Assembly: GCA_018064665.1 (NCBI GenBank)
Contig: JAGHUV010000002.1
Coordinates: 16,254 to 80,253 of the forward strand
Direction of reading: 5' to 3'
Source of the DNA: Candidatus Crickella caballi
GTDB taxonomy: Bacteria > Bacillota > Clostridia > Peptostreptococcales > Anaerovoracaceae
DNA: 64,000 nt
Made by a program: the position numbers and the translations under genes. Each line of letters opens with the position of its first letter. The stretch's first letter is position 1. Shown piece after piece: positions 34,162 to 42,616 of the stretch. The notes under the pieces were generated by a model. The model did not search any database. It saw only the letters and a program-made list of their open reading frames with translations, and had not been told where the DNA came from.

Positions 34162-34887
34162 ATGGAGCGTGTTGATGATACCGGATTCGGAGGCATTCGC
34201 GTAATCCAGAACGAAGGACTTGGCTATGGAGTGGATGCTGTATTGCTTGCAGCGTTTGCTGCCGGAGAGACAGGTGCCAAAGGTATTCCTGAGGGGAGAG
34301 TTCAGAGGATACTCGATATAGGAAGCGGAAGCGGAATAATCGGCTTTGTGCTGCTTCACAAGATTAAGGACAGCACGGTACTGGGTGTGGACATTCGCGA
34401 AGGCGCTGTCGACAGAGCAACGAGAGCTGCTGCGCTTAACGGTCTTGAAGACAGAATAAGCTTCGAGCTTGCAGACTGTCCGATGCTGACGGGCTTTGAT
34501 GCAGTAGTCACCAACCCGCCATACTTCAGGAAGGGCTCGGCTGTTCCGAACTCGGGCGATGACAAGTATATTGCCAGACATGAAACCAGTGCACAGCTGA
34601 GTGATTTCATTGATGCCGCATACTCGGCGCTCGACAAAGGCGGAAGCCTGTACATGGTGCACAGACCGGACAGACTTGTAGATATTCTGGCTGAGATGAG
34701 GGCTCGTGGAATTGAGCCCAAAGAGCTACAGCTCGTAACACCTCATCCGGGTGAAGCTGCAAACATAGTTCTTGTACATGGTGTAAAAGGCGCCGGAAAA
34801 GAGCTTAAGCTGCTTCCTGATATATCGGTTCACAATGCTGACGGAAGTTATACTGAAATTATAAATAGAATATATGAACGCAAATAA
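34162..34887 (+). CDS. tRNA1(Val) A37 N6-methyltransferase-like protein (TrmN6/YabB family)
   Basis: A 241-residue class I SAM-dependent methyltransferase. Motif I is LDIGSGSGIIGFVLL and the N6-adenine catalytic motif is VVTNPPYF. An early block YGVDAVLLAAFA matches YabB/TrmN6-type enzymes, which methylate N6 of an adenine in tRNA. Substrate specificity is inferred from the family and from its conserved place behind ricT. It begins three bases after the ricT stop and ends before a terminator-like hairpin at 34893-34919. Confidence 0.9.
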   Translation: MERVDDTGFGGIRVIQNEGLGYGVDAVLLAAFAAGETGAKGIPEGRVQRILDIGSGSGIIGFVLLHKIKDSTVLGVDIREGAVDRATRAAALNGLEDRISFELADCPMLTGFDAVVTNPPYFRKGSAVPNSGDDKYIARHETSAQLSDFIDAAYSALDKGGSLYMVHRPDRLVDILAEMRARGIEPKELQLVTPHPGEAANIVLVHGVKGAGKELKLLPDISVHNADGSYTEIINRIYERK

Positions 34888-34892
34888 AAAAT

Positions 34893-34926
34893 GGGTCATT
34901 GTTACTGTCCAAATGGCCCGTTTTTT
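34893..34926 (+). terminator. Intrinsic terminator after trmN6
   Basis: GGGTCATT (34893-34900) pairs with AATGGCCC (34912-34919, one G-T pair) and is followed by GTTTTTT. It ends the tmk-to-trmN6 unit. Confidence 0.75.
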
Positions 34927-34934
34927 GTTATAAT
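34926..34934 (+). promoter_or_regulatory. Extended -10 promoter before the small membrane-protein pair
   Basis: TGTTATAAT (34926-34934) is a consensus extended -10 directly after the terminator tail. The start site would be near 34941, about 35 bases before the first small gene. Confidence 0.55.
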
Positions 34935-34975
34935 GAATCCAAAGATTATGTTCTGAATGAAAGGAGAACCCCCCT

Positions 34976-35251
34976 ATGTTAACAATGGATCTTAAGAGCG
35001 TACTGATCAGTATCCTGCTGATCGCACTCATTGTTCTTGTAATCTATCTTATCGTTCTGATTAACAAGCTTACACACACTATTAAGAATGTTAATTCAGT
35101 AATGGACGGCGGCGAGAAGGCTGCAGCTAACGTTAAGGAGAAGGTTGACAACAAGGTTGCTGTAGTTAAGGAGAAGACTGCTATCGTTGAGAAGTATGCA
35201 GGCAAAGGACTCGGACTCGTTTCCGGAGTAGTAGCAAAGTTTATAAAGTAG
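34976..35251 (+). CDS. Small single-span membrane protein, first of a pair
   Basis: A 91-residue protein with one long N-terminal membrane helix (about residues 8-29, rich in Ile, Leu and Val), then an amphipathic, lysine- and valine-rich helical stretch (NVKEKVDNKVAVVKEKTA) and a short hydrophobic C terminus. The shape is reminiscent of DUF948-like proteins but I cannot assign a family. AAGGAG lies about 10 bases before ATG 34976; a second ATG follows three codons later. It is 21 bases before a second gene with similar architecture and upstream of murA, so an envelope-related role is possible. Confidence 0.75.
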   Translation: MLTMDLKSVLISILLIALIVLVIYLIVLINKLTHTIKNVNSVMDGGEKAAANVKEKVDNKVAVVKEKTAIVEKYAGKGLGLVSGVVAKFIK

Positions 35252-35272
35252 TACTGAAGGAGAAGTGTTATT

Positions 35273-35704
35273 ATGACAACTAATCAGATTTTAGTTATTT
35301 GCCTCATCGTTGTGCTTGTCGGCTTCCTCGCAGTACTCGGTAATATGGGCATTAATGCAGTCGCTCTTCTGAAGAAGGTCAAGGAGCTGGTAGCTGCAGG
35401 TAAGGATTTCGTAGGCGGAGCAAAGGAAACCGTTGCCAAGGTTGGAGACAGCATGACTTCAACTGCCAATCACCTGGTTGAGACATCTGATACAACTACT
35501 AAGGTTATCGGTGCTGCAGGTGCAGGAATCATCGGATTCAGCCTTATCAGTGCAATTTTCAGAAAGCTTTTCAAGAGAAAGAGCAGAAAAACAGCTAAAG
35601 CAGTTAAAAAATCTGAAAAAGAGCTGAAAGCTGCAAGAAAGGCAAGCAAAAAAGCAAAGAAAATTCAGAAAAAAGCTAAAAAATTAGCAAAAAAAGGACT
35701 TTAG
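35273..35704 (+). CDS. Small membrane protein with lysine-rich tail, second of a pair
   Basis: A 143-residue protein with an N-terminal membrane helix (about residues 5-27), an amphipathic middle (VKELVAAGKDFVGGAKETVA), a second hydrophobic segment near residues 82-97 and a strongly basic C-terminal tail of repeated KK and AKK units. The tail could bind nucleic acid, teichoic acid or acidic lipid. AAGGAG precedes ATG by about 10 bases. It ends nine bases before murA, whose ribosome binding site AGGAG immediately follows the stop, so the three genes form one unit. No family is recognised. Confidence 0.78.
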   Translation: MTTNQILVICLIVVLVGFLAVLGNMGINAVALLKKVKELVAAGKDFVGGAKETVAKVGDSMTSTANHLVETSDTTTKVIGAAGAGIIGFSLISAIFRKLFKRKSRKTAKAVKKSEKELKAARKASKKAKKIQKKAKKLAKKGL

Positions 35705-35713
35705 GAGCAATAA

Positions 35714-36982
35714 ATGGCAAAAATTCTTGTCAATAACAATGGGCCATTACATGGAGAGGTAGAGATCAGCGGTGCGAAGAATGCTGTCCTGCCTCTTCTT
35801 GCAGCGACTTTAATGACAGAAGAAACCTGCGTTATAGAAGGAACACCCGAGCTGGCAGATGTAGATGTGATGAAGAAAATGCTTCTTCAGTACGGCGCCG
35901 AAATTGACGACTCAGAGAAAAGCGTTCTCAAAGTCACAGCAAGGGAAATCGCTTCGGTTGAAGCAGATCCGGCAGTCGTTCAGGAGATGAGAGCATCGAT
36001 TTTCACTATGGGACCTATGCTTGCGAGAGCAGGCAAGGTTGTGATGCCTATGCCTGGCGGATGCACTATAGGAAAGAGACCTATAGATCTTCATCTGAAG
36101 GGCTTCAGAGCACTTGGCGCTGAAGTTATCGAAGAAGAGGACAAGGTTATAGTTACTGCACCTGACGGACTTGTCGGAGATGCGATTTATCTCGATTTCC
36201 CAAGTGTAGGTGCAACTGAAAACATTCTCATGGCAGCAACGCTTGCCAAAGGCATTACAGTAATTGAAAATGCAGCTAAGGAGCCTGAAATAATTGATCT
36301 TGCCAATCAGCTTAACAAGATGGGTGCCAAGATCAAAAGTGCAGGTACAGACATGATTCGAATAGAAGGTGTTGAAAAGCTCAACGGATGTATACATGCT
36401 GTAATTCCGGATAGAATAGAAGCGGGAACATTTATGCTGGCAGCAGCAATAACAAGAGGCAGAGTTCTTGTTAAGAATGCTATTCCGGGACACGTCAGAC
36501 CAATCATTTCCAAGCTCAAGGAGAGCGGTGTCAAGGTTGATCTCACTTTGGACGGTATACTTGTAGATGCGACAGAAGGAACTCTGATTGCTACGGATAT
36601 CAAGACATTACCGTATCCCGGTTTTCCGACGGATATTCAATCGCCTTTTATGGCTTTCCTTACAACTGTTAAAGGAGAAAGCATAGTAAGAGAGACTGTA
36701 TTCGAAAATCGTTTCATGCACGTTATAGAGCTTAACCGAATGGGGGCCGGAATCACAACATGGAATTCCAGTGAAGCAACAATACCGGGAGGTAAGAAGC
36801 TGTATGGTGCAAAGGTCAGAGCGACGGACTTACGTGCGGGAGCAGCAATGGTGCTTGCAGGACTGGTTGCGGATGGAACAACAGAAGTTAGCGAGATATA
36901 TCACATCGAAAGAGGATATGAGAACTTCGTAGGAAAGTTTAAGGCTATCGGTGCTGATATTATGAAGATAAACGAGGACTAA
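35714..36982 (+). CDS. murA: UDP-N-acetylglucosamine 1-carboxyvinyltransferase
   Basis: A 422-residue enzyme for the first committed step of peptidoglycan synthesis: transfer of enolpyruvate from PEP to UDP-GlcNAc. The catalytic cysteine loop PMPGGCTIGKRPIDLHLKG is intact, so it should be sensitive to fosfomycin in principle; EISGAKNAVLPLLAATL near the start and LRAGAAMVLAGL near the end are canonical. Ribosome binding site AGGAG is seven bases before the ATG. It follows two small membrane-protein genes and precedes fbp by 10 bases. Confidence 0.97.
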   Translation: MAKILVNNNGPLHGEVEISGAKNAVLPLLAATLMTEETCVIEGTPELADVDVMKKMLLQYGAEIDDSEKSVLKVTAREIASVEADPAVVQEMRASIFTMGPMLARAGKVVMPMPGGCTIGKRPIDLHLKGFRALGAEVIEEEDKVIVTAPDGLVGDAIYLDFPSVGATENILMAATLAKGITVIENAAKEPEIIDLANQLNKMGAKIKSAGTDMIRIEGVEKLNGCIHAVIPDRIEAGTFMLAAAITRGRVLVKNAIPGHVRPIISKLKESGVKVDLTLDGILVDATEGTLIATDIKTLPYPGFPTDIQSPFMAFLTTVKGESIVRETVFENRFMHVIELNRMGAGITTWNSSEATIPGGKKLYGAKVRATDLRAGAAMVLAGLVADGTTEVSEIYHIERGYENFVGKFKAIGADIMKINED

Positions 36983-36992
36983 GAGGAGCACT

Positions 36993-38933
36993 ATGGCGGA
37001 TATTCAGTATCTGAAACTTTTAGCTGAAAAATACCCTAACCGTAAGGCTGTAAGGACTGAGATCATCAACCTCAGGGCTATCCTTGCTCTGCCCAAGGCA
37101 ACGGAGTTTGTGCTGAGTGATATTCATGGAGAATATGACGCATTTCAGCATTTTGTAAGAAGCGGCTCCGGAATGATAAGAATGAGAATCGACGAGGTGT
37201 ACGCAGATACTCTTACAGAGCAGGAATGCGATGACCTCGCTTCGCTTATTTACAATCCTCGTGCAGAGATGGCAAGAAGACATAAGAATGAGGAGAATTA
37301 TGATAAATGGTGTGCTAAAGCCATTGTCCGACTTATTCGAATCTGCAGAGTGGTAACCAATAAATATACCCGTTCCAAGGTAAAGAAGCGTCTTCCCAAG
37401 GCTTCGGCATATATTCTGGATGAGCTACTGTTCACGGATGACGTAGAAGACAGACATAAGTATTACGATGAAATCATTGAGTCGATTATTGAATACGAAT
37501 CAGCAGATGATTTCATTGCAGATCTGTCAGACGTTATCAGCAATCTGATGGTTGACAGGCTTCACATAATAGGAGATATTTATGACAGAGGCCCTAAGCC
37601 ACATGTTGTAATGGACTATCTCATGGCTAACCGGGGAATCGACATTCAGTGGGGTAACCATGACATACTCTGGATGGGTGCAGCCAGTGGAAACAGATCG
37701 TGTATTGCGAATGCAGTTCGAATCAATGTAAGATATAATAACTTCGATATGCTCGAGGTTGGATACGGAATCAATCTCAGGCCGTTGTCATCACTGGCAC
37801 AGAAGATATATGCTGATGATCCTTGCGAGTACTTCTATCCGAATGTGCTTGAGACAAATAAGTACGATCCTATTCCGGAAGCACATGCGGCTAAGATGCA
37901 CAAGATGATTTCTGTGATCCAGTTCAAGTGTGAGGGGCAGGAGATAATGAGGCATCCTGAGTATCATCTGGACCACAGGATGATGCTCGACAAGATCGAT
38001 TACGAGGCAGGCACGATCGAGCTTTATGGCAAGACCTATGAGCTCAGAGACAAGAGCTTTCCTACCATCGATCCTAAGCATCCATACAGGCTGACAAAGC
38101 AGGAGGAAGAGGTAATGGTAGCTCTTGAGGCATCCTTCCTCAAATCGGAAAAGCTGCAGTCACATATCGACTATATGCTGTCACACGGCTCTCTATATAC
38201 CATAAGTAACGGAAATCTCTTCTATCATGGATGCATTCCGTTCAACGATGAAGGTGAGCTGAAGGAAGTCGAGATGTATGGAGAGAGATATTCGGGACGC
38301 AAGTACTTGGACAAGCTTGACAGTATGGTCAGACAGGCGAGACATGTGCACGATGAGGACGGCGGAGATGCTGCTGCAATAATGTGGTATCTGTGGCTTG
38401 CAGAGAACTCGCCACTGTTCGGCAAGGACAAAATGACAACCTTCGAGCGCTACTTTATTGAGGACAGGAAGACTCATAAGGAAAATGCGGCTAAATATTA
38501 TAAGCTGATCGATCAGGAATCTGTCGCAGAGAAGATACTTACGAACTTTGGATTGAAGACTGAAGTAGGAAAGATCCTTAACGGACATGTCCCTGTGAAG
38601 ATCAAAGACGGAGAGACTCCAATCAAAGGCGGCGGAAAGATATTTATCATTGACGGCGGAATTTCCAAGGCTTACAGAAAGACGACGGGAATTGCAGGAT
38701 ATACAGCTATTCTTACCTCTAAGCACATGTATCTTGCAGAGCATAAGCCGTATGAACCGCTTAAGGAGGACGGAACACAGGTATTCAGCAGACCTGTTAT
38801 GCACCTTATCGAGACCCAGCCTACAAGGCTCAGAATATCGGATACAGATAACGGTGCGGAACTATTTCTTCAGATCAAAGAGCTCGAGGAGCTGAATGAT
38901 GCGTTCAAGCGCGGATATATTAAGGAAAGGTAA
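36993..38933 (+). CDS. fbp: Fructose-1,6-bisphosphatase, class III (Firmicutes type)
   Basis: A 646-residue enzyme, the typical length of class III FBPases found in Firmicutes, hydrolysing fructose-1,6-bisphosphate to fructose-6-phosphate in gluconeogenesis. The calcineurin-like metal motifs are evident: LSDIHGEYDAF, IIGDIYDRGPKPH, WGNHDILWMGA and the later histidines in NGHVPVKI. AGAGGAG lies six bases before the ATG. It ends eight bases before a 31-residue frame that overlaps a PPi-type phosphofructokinase gene, so both directions of the same metabolic step are probably expressed from one operon. Confidence 0.97.
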   Translation: MADIQYLKLLAEKYPNRKAVRTEIINLRAILALPKATEFVLSDIHGEYDAFQHFVRSGSGMIRMRIDEVYADTLTEQECDDLASLIYNPRAEMARRHKNEENYDKWCAKAIVRLIRICRVVTNKYTRSKVKKRLPKASAYILDELLFTDDVEDRHKYYDEIIESIIEYESADDFIADLSDVISNLMVDRLHIIGDIYDRGPKPHVVMDYLMANRGIDIQWGNHDILWMGAASGNRSCIANAVRINVRYNNFDMLEVGYGINLRPLSSLAQKIYADDPCEYFYPNVLETNKYDPIPEAHAAKMHKMISVIQFKCEGQEIMRHPEYHLDHRMMLDKIDYEAGTIELYGKTYELRDKSFPTIDPKHPYRLTKQEEEVMVALEASFLKSEKLQSHIDYMLSHGSLYTISNGNLFYHGCIPFNDEGELKEVEMYGERYSGRKYLDKLDSMVRQARHVHDEDGGDAAAIMWYLWLAENSPLFGKDKMTTFERYFIEDRKTHKENAAKYYKLIDQESVAEKILTNFGLKTEVGKILNGHVPVKIKDGETPIKGGGKIFIIDGGISKAYRKTTGIAGYTAILTSKHMYLAEHKPYEPLKEDGTQVFSRPVMHLIETQPTRLRISDTDNGAELFLQIKELEELNDAFKRGYIKER

Positions 38934-38941
38934 TTGGAATA

Positions 38942-39037
38942 ATGCTAGCAACTAAAATTCTTGGAGGCATACTGGTTGTATTATGCATCTGGTATGTAGC
39001 ACTGCTTATTAAGGAAAATCACAACAGAAAATTATGA
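38942..39037 (+). CDS. 31-residue membrane peptide between fbp and PPi-phosphofructokinase
   Basis: A tiny frame: a hydrophobic helix (TKILGGILVVLCIWYVALL) followed by a basic tail IKENHNRKL. Its TGA overlaps the ATG of the phosphofructokinase gene (ATGA), a common coupling arrangement, and a weak GGAAAGGTAATTGGA precedes its ATG. The helix pattern and the exact fit between fbp and the next gene argue for expression, but at this length chance cannot be excluded. No family is recognised; it could act only as a coupler. Confidence 0.5.
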   Translation: MLATKILGGILVVLCIWYVALLIKENHNRKL

Positions 39038-40269
39038 GAAACATTATTATTGGACAATCTGGCGGCCCAACAGCTGTCATCAATGCTTCGCTTTATGGAG
39101 TTGCCATGGAAGCGAGAGAACAGGGCGTACACGCCTATGGAATGGTCAACGGTATCGAAGGATTCCTTGAAGACCGTATCGTTAATCTTTCAGACTACAG
39201 CAGAATGAAGGATTTCGATCTGCTTAAGACTACACCTGCCGCATTTCTCGGAAGCTGCAGATACAGACTCCCTGAGGATCTGGACAATGCGGTTTATTCA
39301 ATCGTATTTAAGAAGCTTGAAGACCTTGAGATTGATGCCTTCTTCTATATCGGAGGAAACGACTCGATGGATACTGTCGACAAGCTGAGAAGATACGGAA
39401 AGCAAATCGGCTCCGACATTTGTTTTGTCGGTGTTCCTAAAACCATCGATAACGATCTTGCTGTTACAGACCACACACCGGGTTATGGATCAACGGCCAA
39501 ATTTGTTGCGGCTACTGTTCGAGACATCGTATGGGATGCGGGCGTATATGCAAGACCTGTTGTAACAATCGTAGAGCTGATGGGACGTAATGCAGGATGG
39601 GTAACTGCCGCAAGTATGCTTGCGAGAACCTCGTTTGAGCCTAATCCTATGCTGATCTACCTTCCTGAGGAGACTTTTGATGTAACAGATTTTATCAGAG
39701 ACGTTAAGGAGGCGCTTTCTGAGAATAATTCTGTAGTTATCTGTGTTTCCGAGGGTATTAAGGACAGCACCGGAAGACTTATTTGCGAGTACGAAGAAGA
39801 ATCAATGGAGGATCAGTTCGGACACAAGATGCTGGCAGGATGTGCTGCTGTACTTGAGAGATTTGTCAAGAGAAGCATCGGATGTAAGTGCAGATCCATT
39901 GAGCTCAATCTTCCTCAGCGTTGCACTTCCATCATGATATCCGCTACAGATTCAGATGAAGCAGAAGCCGCAGGCAGATTTGCACTGAAGAGTGCGATGA
40001 TGAACAAAGGACTCGCTAACGGCAAGGTTGTAATATTCAAGCGCGCAGAAGGCCCTAAGTATCATATTGAATATGAGATGGTTCCGGTTGAGGAAGTCAG
40101 CAATAAGGAGAAGCTCTTCCCTGAAAAGTGGATCATCAACGGCAATGACATTTCTGTTGATTTCCTTGAGTATGTAAGACCTCTGATCCAGGGAGAGAAC
40201 CACATCAAATATGAGAACGGTATCCCTAAGATCATGAAGCCTGCATATAACAACAATCAGAGCTTCTAG
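39034..40269 (+). CDS. PPi-dependent type 6-phosphofructokinase
   Basis: A 411-residue phosphofructokinase. Two active-site positions point to pyrophosphate rather than ATP as phosphoryl donor: GGNDSMDT (Asp where ATP enzymes have Gly in GGDGS) and VPKTIDNDL (Lys in place of the small residue of VPGTIDND). VELMGRNAGWV is the usual substrate block. PPi enzymes work reversibly, so it could run glycolysis or gluconeogenesis. The ATG overlaps the small upstream frame and no strong ribosome binding site is present, so coupling to that frame is likely. A terminator follows at 40305-40338. Confidence 0.92.
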   Translation: MRNIIIGQSGGPTAVINASLYGVAMEAREQGVHAYGMVNGIEGFLEDRIVNLSDYSRMKDFDLLKTTPAAFLGSCRYRLPEDLDNAVYSIVFKKLEDLEIDAFFYIGGNDSMDTVDKLRRYGKQIGSDICFVGVPKTIDNDLAVTDHTPGYGSTAKFVAATVRDIVWDAGVYARPVVTIVELMGRNAGWVTAASMLARTSFEPNPMLIYLPEETFDVTDFIRDVKEALSENNSVVICVSEGIKDSTGRLICEYEEESMEDQFGHKMLAGCAAVLERFVKRSIGCKCRSIELNLPQRCTSIMISATDSDEAEAAGRFALKSAMMNKGLANGKVVIFKRAEGPKYHIEYEMVPVEEVSNKEKLFPEKWIINGNDISVDFLEYVRPLIQGENHIKYENGIPKIMKPAYNNNQSF

Positions 40270-40304
40270 TAATATTTCAAATTTTGGAAATATAATGAAA
40301 AAAT

Positions 40305-40338
40305 AAGGAGTAGTGGTTATTCATCACTACTCCTTTTT
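40305..40338 (+). terminator. Terminator after the PPi-phosphofructokinase gene
   Basis: AAGGAGTAGTG and CACTACTCCTT form an 11-bp perfect stem with a nine-base loop followed by TTT. It lies between convergent genes and ends the murA-fbp-pfk unit. Confidence 0.88.
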
Positions 40339-40419
40339 GATTGTCTTTCTAAGATTAAAGCCGTGGCTCTGCGTCAGCTCCATATGCAAAAGTCTTATCG
40401 CATTATGACCGTGACGTTA

Positions 40420-41151
40420 TTACTCAACTGTGTAGTTTATTACTCTTGCTTCAGGATAAAAGCCTGCATGCCTGTCTGCAGCAGACATCTTCTTGATTGT
40501 CTTGATGGCTGTAATGTATAGAATTACTACGAAAATGAGAAGCATGTACTCTGAAGTCGATGTTCCGAGGAAAGCAAATGTATCATATATTCCATGAATG
40601 ATCATTGGAACTATCAATGCCATTAGCTTGAAAAATGTTGATTTGCCTTTCATGCCAAGAATGGAGTTCTTCTTAGCAAGTGCATAGAAAACACCCATGA
40701 ATACTCCGCAGAAGGCATGAAGCGGAACAGCAGTAAAAGCTCTTACAATTGCTGTCTGCAGACCATATTGCGATACATACATTATATTTTCGAAAACTGC
40801 AAAGCCGACCGCTGAGGAAACTCCGTAAACGATGCCGTCGAATCTGTAGTTGAACGATTTGCTCTTCCAGCTGCCAATCTTAAGAGCAAGATATTTGAGA
40901 AGCTCTTCCCAGAAAGCCGCCAGTCCGAATGCATTTACCAGAGCATATCCGAGTGAACCCTCAGGGTAGCGCGGGAAAAAGGTTTCGGCAAAAGCCTCCA
41001 CGTATCCGGCAATAATGCATACTATTGCACCGAATGCGATGATTTTCAGAATCAATCCGAGAGGTTCCTTCTCAACCTTATCCTTGGTATATACGTATAA
41101 AACAATAAGCAGGCCCGGTATTATCGCGAGCGCCATCAACTCTTGACTCAT
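40420..41151 (-). CDS. PrsW-family intramembrane metalloprotease
   Basis: A 243-residue membrane protein with about seven hydrophobic helices. The family's metal motifs are visible: FWEELLKYLAL (EExxK), an early glutamate in YVEAFAETF, AVPLHAFCGVFMG with the first histidine and IIHGIYDTFAF with the last. In Bacillus PrsW cleaves an anti-sigma factor in response to antimicrobial peptides; many homologues have no known target. GAAAGGACG about seven bases upstream supports ATG 41151 rather than an upstream in-frame ATG at 41205. It is divergent from pfkA. No sigma/anti-sigma pair is in the window. Confidence 0.88.
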   Translation of the reverse strand: MSQELMALAIIPGLLIVLYVYTKDKVEKEPLGLILKIIAFGAIVCIIAGYVEAFAETFFPRYPEGSLGYALVNAFGLAAFWEELLKYLALKIGSWKSKSFNYRFDGIVYGVSSAVGFAVFENIMYVSQYGLQTAIVRAFTAVPLHAFCGVFMGVFYALAKKNSILGMKGKSTFFKLMALIVPMIIHGIYDTFAFLGTSTSEYMLLIFVVILYITAIKTIKKMSAADRHAGFYPEARVINYTVE

Positions 41152-41210
41152 ATTAACGTCCTTTCGATTACTTAAGCTTCGATTTATTTTAGCACAAAAA
41201 TCCATATAAA

Positions 41211-41219
41211 TGTTATAAT
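41211..41219 (+). promoter_or_regulatory. Extended -10 promoter of pfkA
   Basis: TGTTATAAT at 41211-41219 is a consensus extended -10, 34 bases before the pfkA ATG. A weak -35 may lie near 41190. Confidence 0.6.
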
Positions 41220-41252
41220 ATTAAAATCAATAGGAGTGAAAAGGTGAACTTA

Positions 41253-42224
41253 ATGAAGAAGATAGCAGTACTTACAAGCGGTGGAGATGCACCGGGAATG
41301 AATGCGGCAATAAGAGCTGTTGTGCGTAAGGCCATTGCAGCAGGCATGGAGATTTACGGAGTAAGAAGGGGATACGAGGGACTTATCGACGATGATATTG
41401 TTCAGATGACGAGCAGAGATGTCGGAGGAATACTGTATAGAGGAGGTACTGTTTTAAGAACTGCAAGAAGTGAACGCTTTATGGATCCGGCCTGGGTCGA
41501 TGTTGCAGCAGAGAATCTTCGCAAGAGGGAAATCGAAGCAATAGTTGTTATCGGTGGCGATGGAACCTACCGCGGCGGACGCGAGCTCTCTCAGAGGGGA
41601 ATTACTGTTGCCGGAGTACCTGCAACAATAGATAACGATCTCGGATACACAGACTATACCATAGGCTTCGATACTGCAGTTAATACTGTTGTAGAGCTGA
41701 TAAACAAGATAAGAGACACTTCTGATTCTCACAAACGTACGACTATCATGGAAGTAATGGGGCGCAGCTGCGGGGACATCGCTCTTTATTCGGGCGTAGC
41801 TTCCGGTGCAGATATAATACTGCTACCTGAGATAGATATGGATATAGCAAAGCTCGTTGACAGAGTACGCACGGGTCGGGAGCTGGGTAAGTCCCATATC
41901 CTGATTGTAAAAGCAGAGGGCGTGGATATGCCTACCGGAGAGCTGCGGGAGATGCTTGAGAGCTTGACGGGACAGGAGACCAAAGCTGTCATCCCGGGAT
42001 ATATCCAAAGAGGAGGAGACCCGACCGCTCACGACAGACTCGTTGCTGATGTAACAGGCGGAATGGCGATAGACCTCCTGGAAAACCCGGACAAGAGACC
42101 GGCAGACAGTTTTGCGGTTGGTGTTCGCGGAACCAAAGCATTTGCAGTATCACTTGAGCAGGCCATCACAGAGAAAGCAGAATTTCGTCAGGACCTGTAT
42201 GAACTGGCTGAGGTATTATCATAA
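41253..42224 (+). CDS. pfkA: ATP-dependent 6-phosphofructokinase
   Basis: A 323-residue ATP-type phosphofructokinase, the allosteric entry step of glycolysis. The N terminus MKKIAVLTSGGDAPGMNAAI, ATP-site GGDGTY and catalytic VPATIDNDLGYTD identify the ATP form (contrast the PPi-type gene 1 kb upstream). The later EVMGRSCGDIALYSG and GYIQRGGDPTAHDR blocks are canonical. A GTG at 41244 three codons upstream is also possible, since AGGAG at 41232-41236 would be seven bases from it; ATG 41253 gives the standard family N terminus and has AAGGTG in place. It is divergent from the prsW-like gene. Confidence 0.96.
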   Translation: MKKIAVLTSGGDAPGMNAAIRAVVRKAIAAGMEIYGVRRGYEGLIDDDIVQMTSRDVGGILYRGGTVLRTARSERFMDPAWVDVAAENLRKREIEAIVVIGGDGTYRGGRELSQRGITVAGVPATIDNDLGYTDYTIGFDTAVNTVVELINKIRDTSDSHKRTTIMEVMGRSCGDIALYSGVASGADIILLPEIDMDIAKLVDRVRTGRELGKSHILIVKAEGVDMPTGELREMLESLTGQETKAVIPGYIQRGGDPTAHDRLVADVTGGMAIDLLENPDKRPADSFAVGVRGTKAFAVSLEQAITEKAEFRQDLYELAEVLS

Positions 42225-42262
42225 TGATTTAAAAGCACGACTTAAAAACAGACAATTTATTG

Positions 42263-42291
42263 TTGACAAGCATATTTTATTCAGTTATAAT
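42263..42291 (+). promoter_or_regulatory. Consensus promoter of tRNA-Glu
   Basis: TTGACA (42263-42268), a 17-bp spacer and TATAAT (42286-42291): a perfect sigma-A promoter, about 48 bases before the mature tRNA. Confidence 0.93.
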
Positions 42292-42345
42292 GGCACTTGC
42301 GTCGGACAGATAGCCCAACCCGCGAATACAGACGCAAGTGAATAT

Positions 42346-42420
42346 GGCGCATTGGTCAAGAGGTCAAGACGTCGCCCTCTCACGGCGGAATCCAGGGTTC
42401 GATTCCCTGATGCGCTACCA
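42346..42420 (+). tRNA. tRNA-Glu (anticodon CTC)
   Basis: A 75-base cloverleaf: acceptor arm GGCGCAT paired with ATGCGCT (first pair G-T), D arm with GGTCAAGAGGTCAAGAC, anticodon loop CTCTCAC (CTC reads GAG), variable region AATC, T arm CAGGG-TTCGATT-CCCTG and encoded ACCA end. It has its own consensus promoter and a terminator and is read by the GltX encoded at 29895-31556. It forms the left border of an accessory segment. Confidence 0.95.
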
Positions 42421-42424
42421 CGAC

Positions 42425-42460
42425 TAAAAAAGAGATGTGAAAGCATCTCTTTTTTAGTCG
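42425..42460 (+). terminator. Terminator after tRNA-Glu
   Basis: TAAAAAAGAGATG, loop TGAAAG and CATCTCTTTTTTA form a long stem with a T-run. The core of 24 bases recurs at 42617-42640 and a variant at 44244-44272. Confidence 0.9.
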
Positions 42461-42479
42461 TGTTTTCGTATCAGTAGGA

Positions 42480-42600
42480 GAGGGCGCTTGGTTCGTATCC
42501 GGTTGTATGGTGAATTGCTACAACCGGATAATGCGCTGTCAAGGACGCCGAAGGCGCCGCCGGGCGGGCAAGCTGCTTGACAGCAGCATCTTCCCGTGCG
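42480..42600. other. GC-rich segment with two strong inverted repeats
   Basis: Between tRNA-Glu and the secreted-protein gene, ATCCGGTTGTA pairs with TACAACCGGAT (11 bp, about 42498-42531) and GCTGTCAAG pairs with CTTGACAGC (9 bp, about 42537-42586) around a GC-rich interior with GACGCCGAAGGCGCC. No gene is seen. It might be a structured RNA, a recombination site or debris of a larger element; nothing decides. Confidence 0.5.
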
Positions 42601-42616
42601 CTTTTATATGATGATG

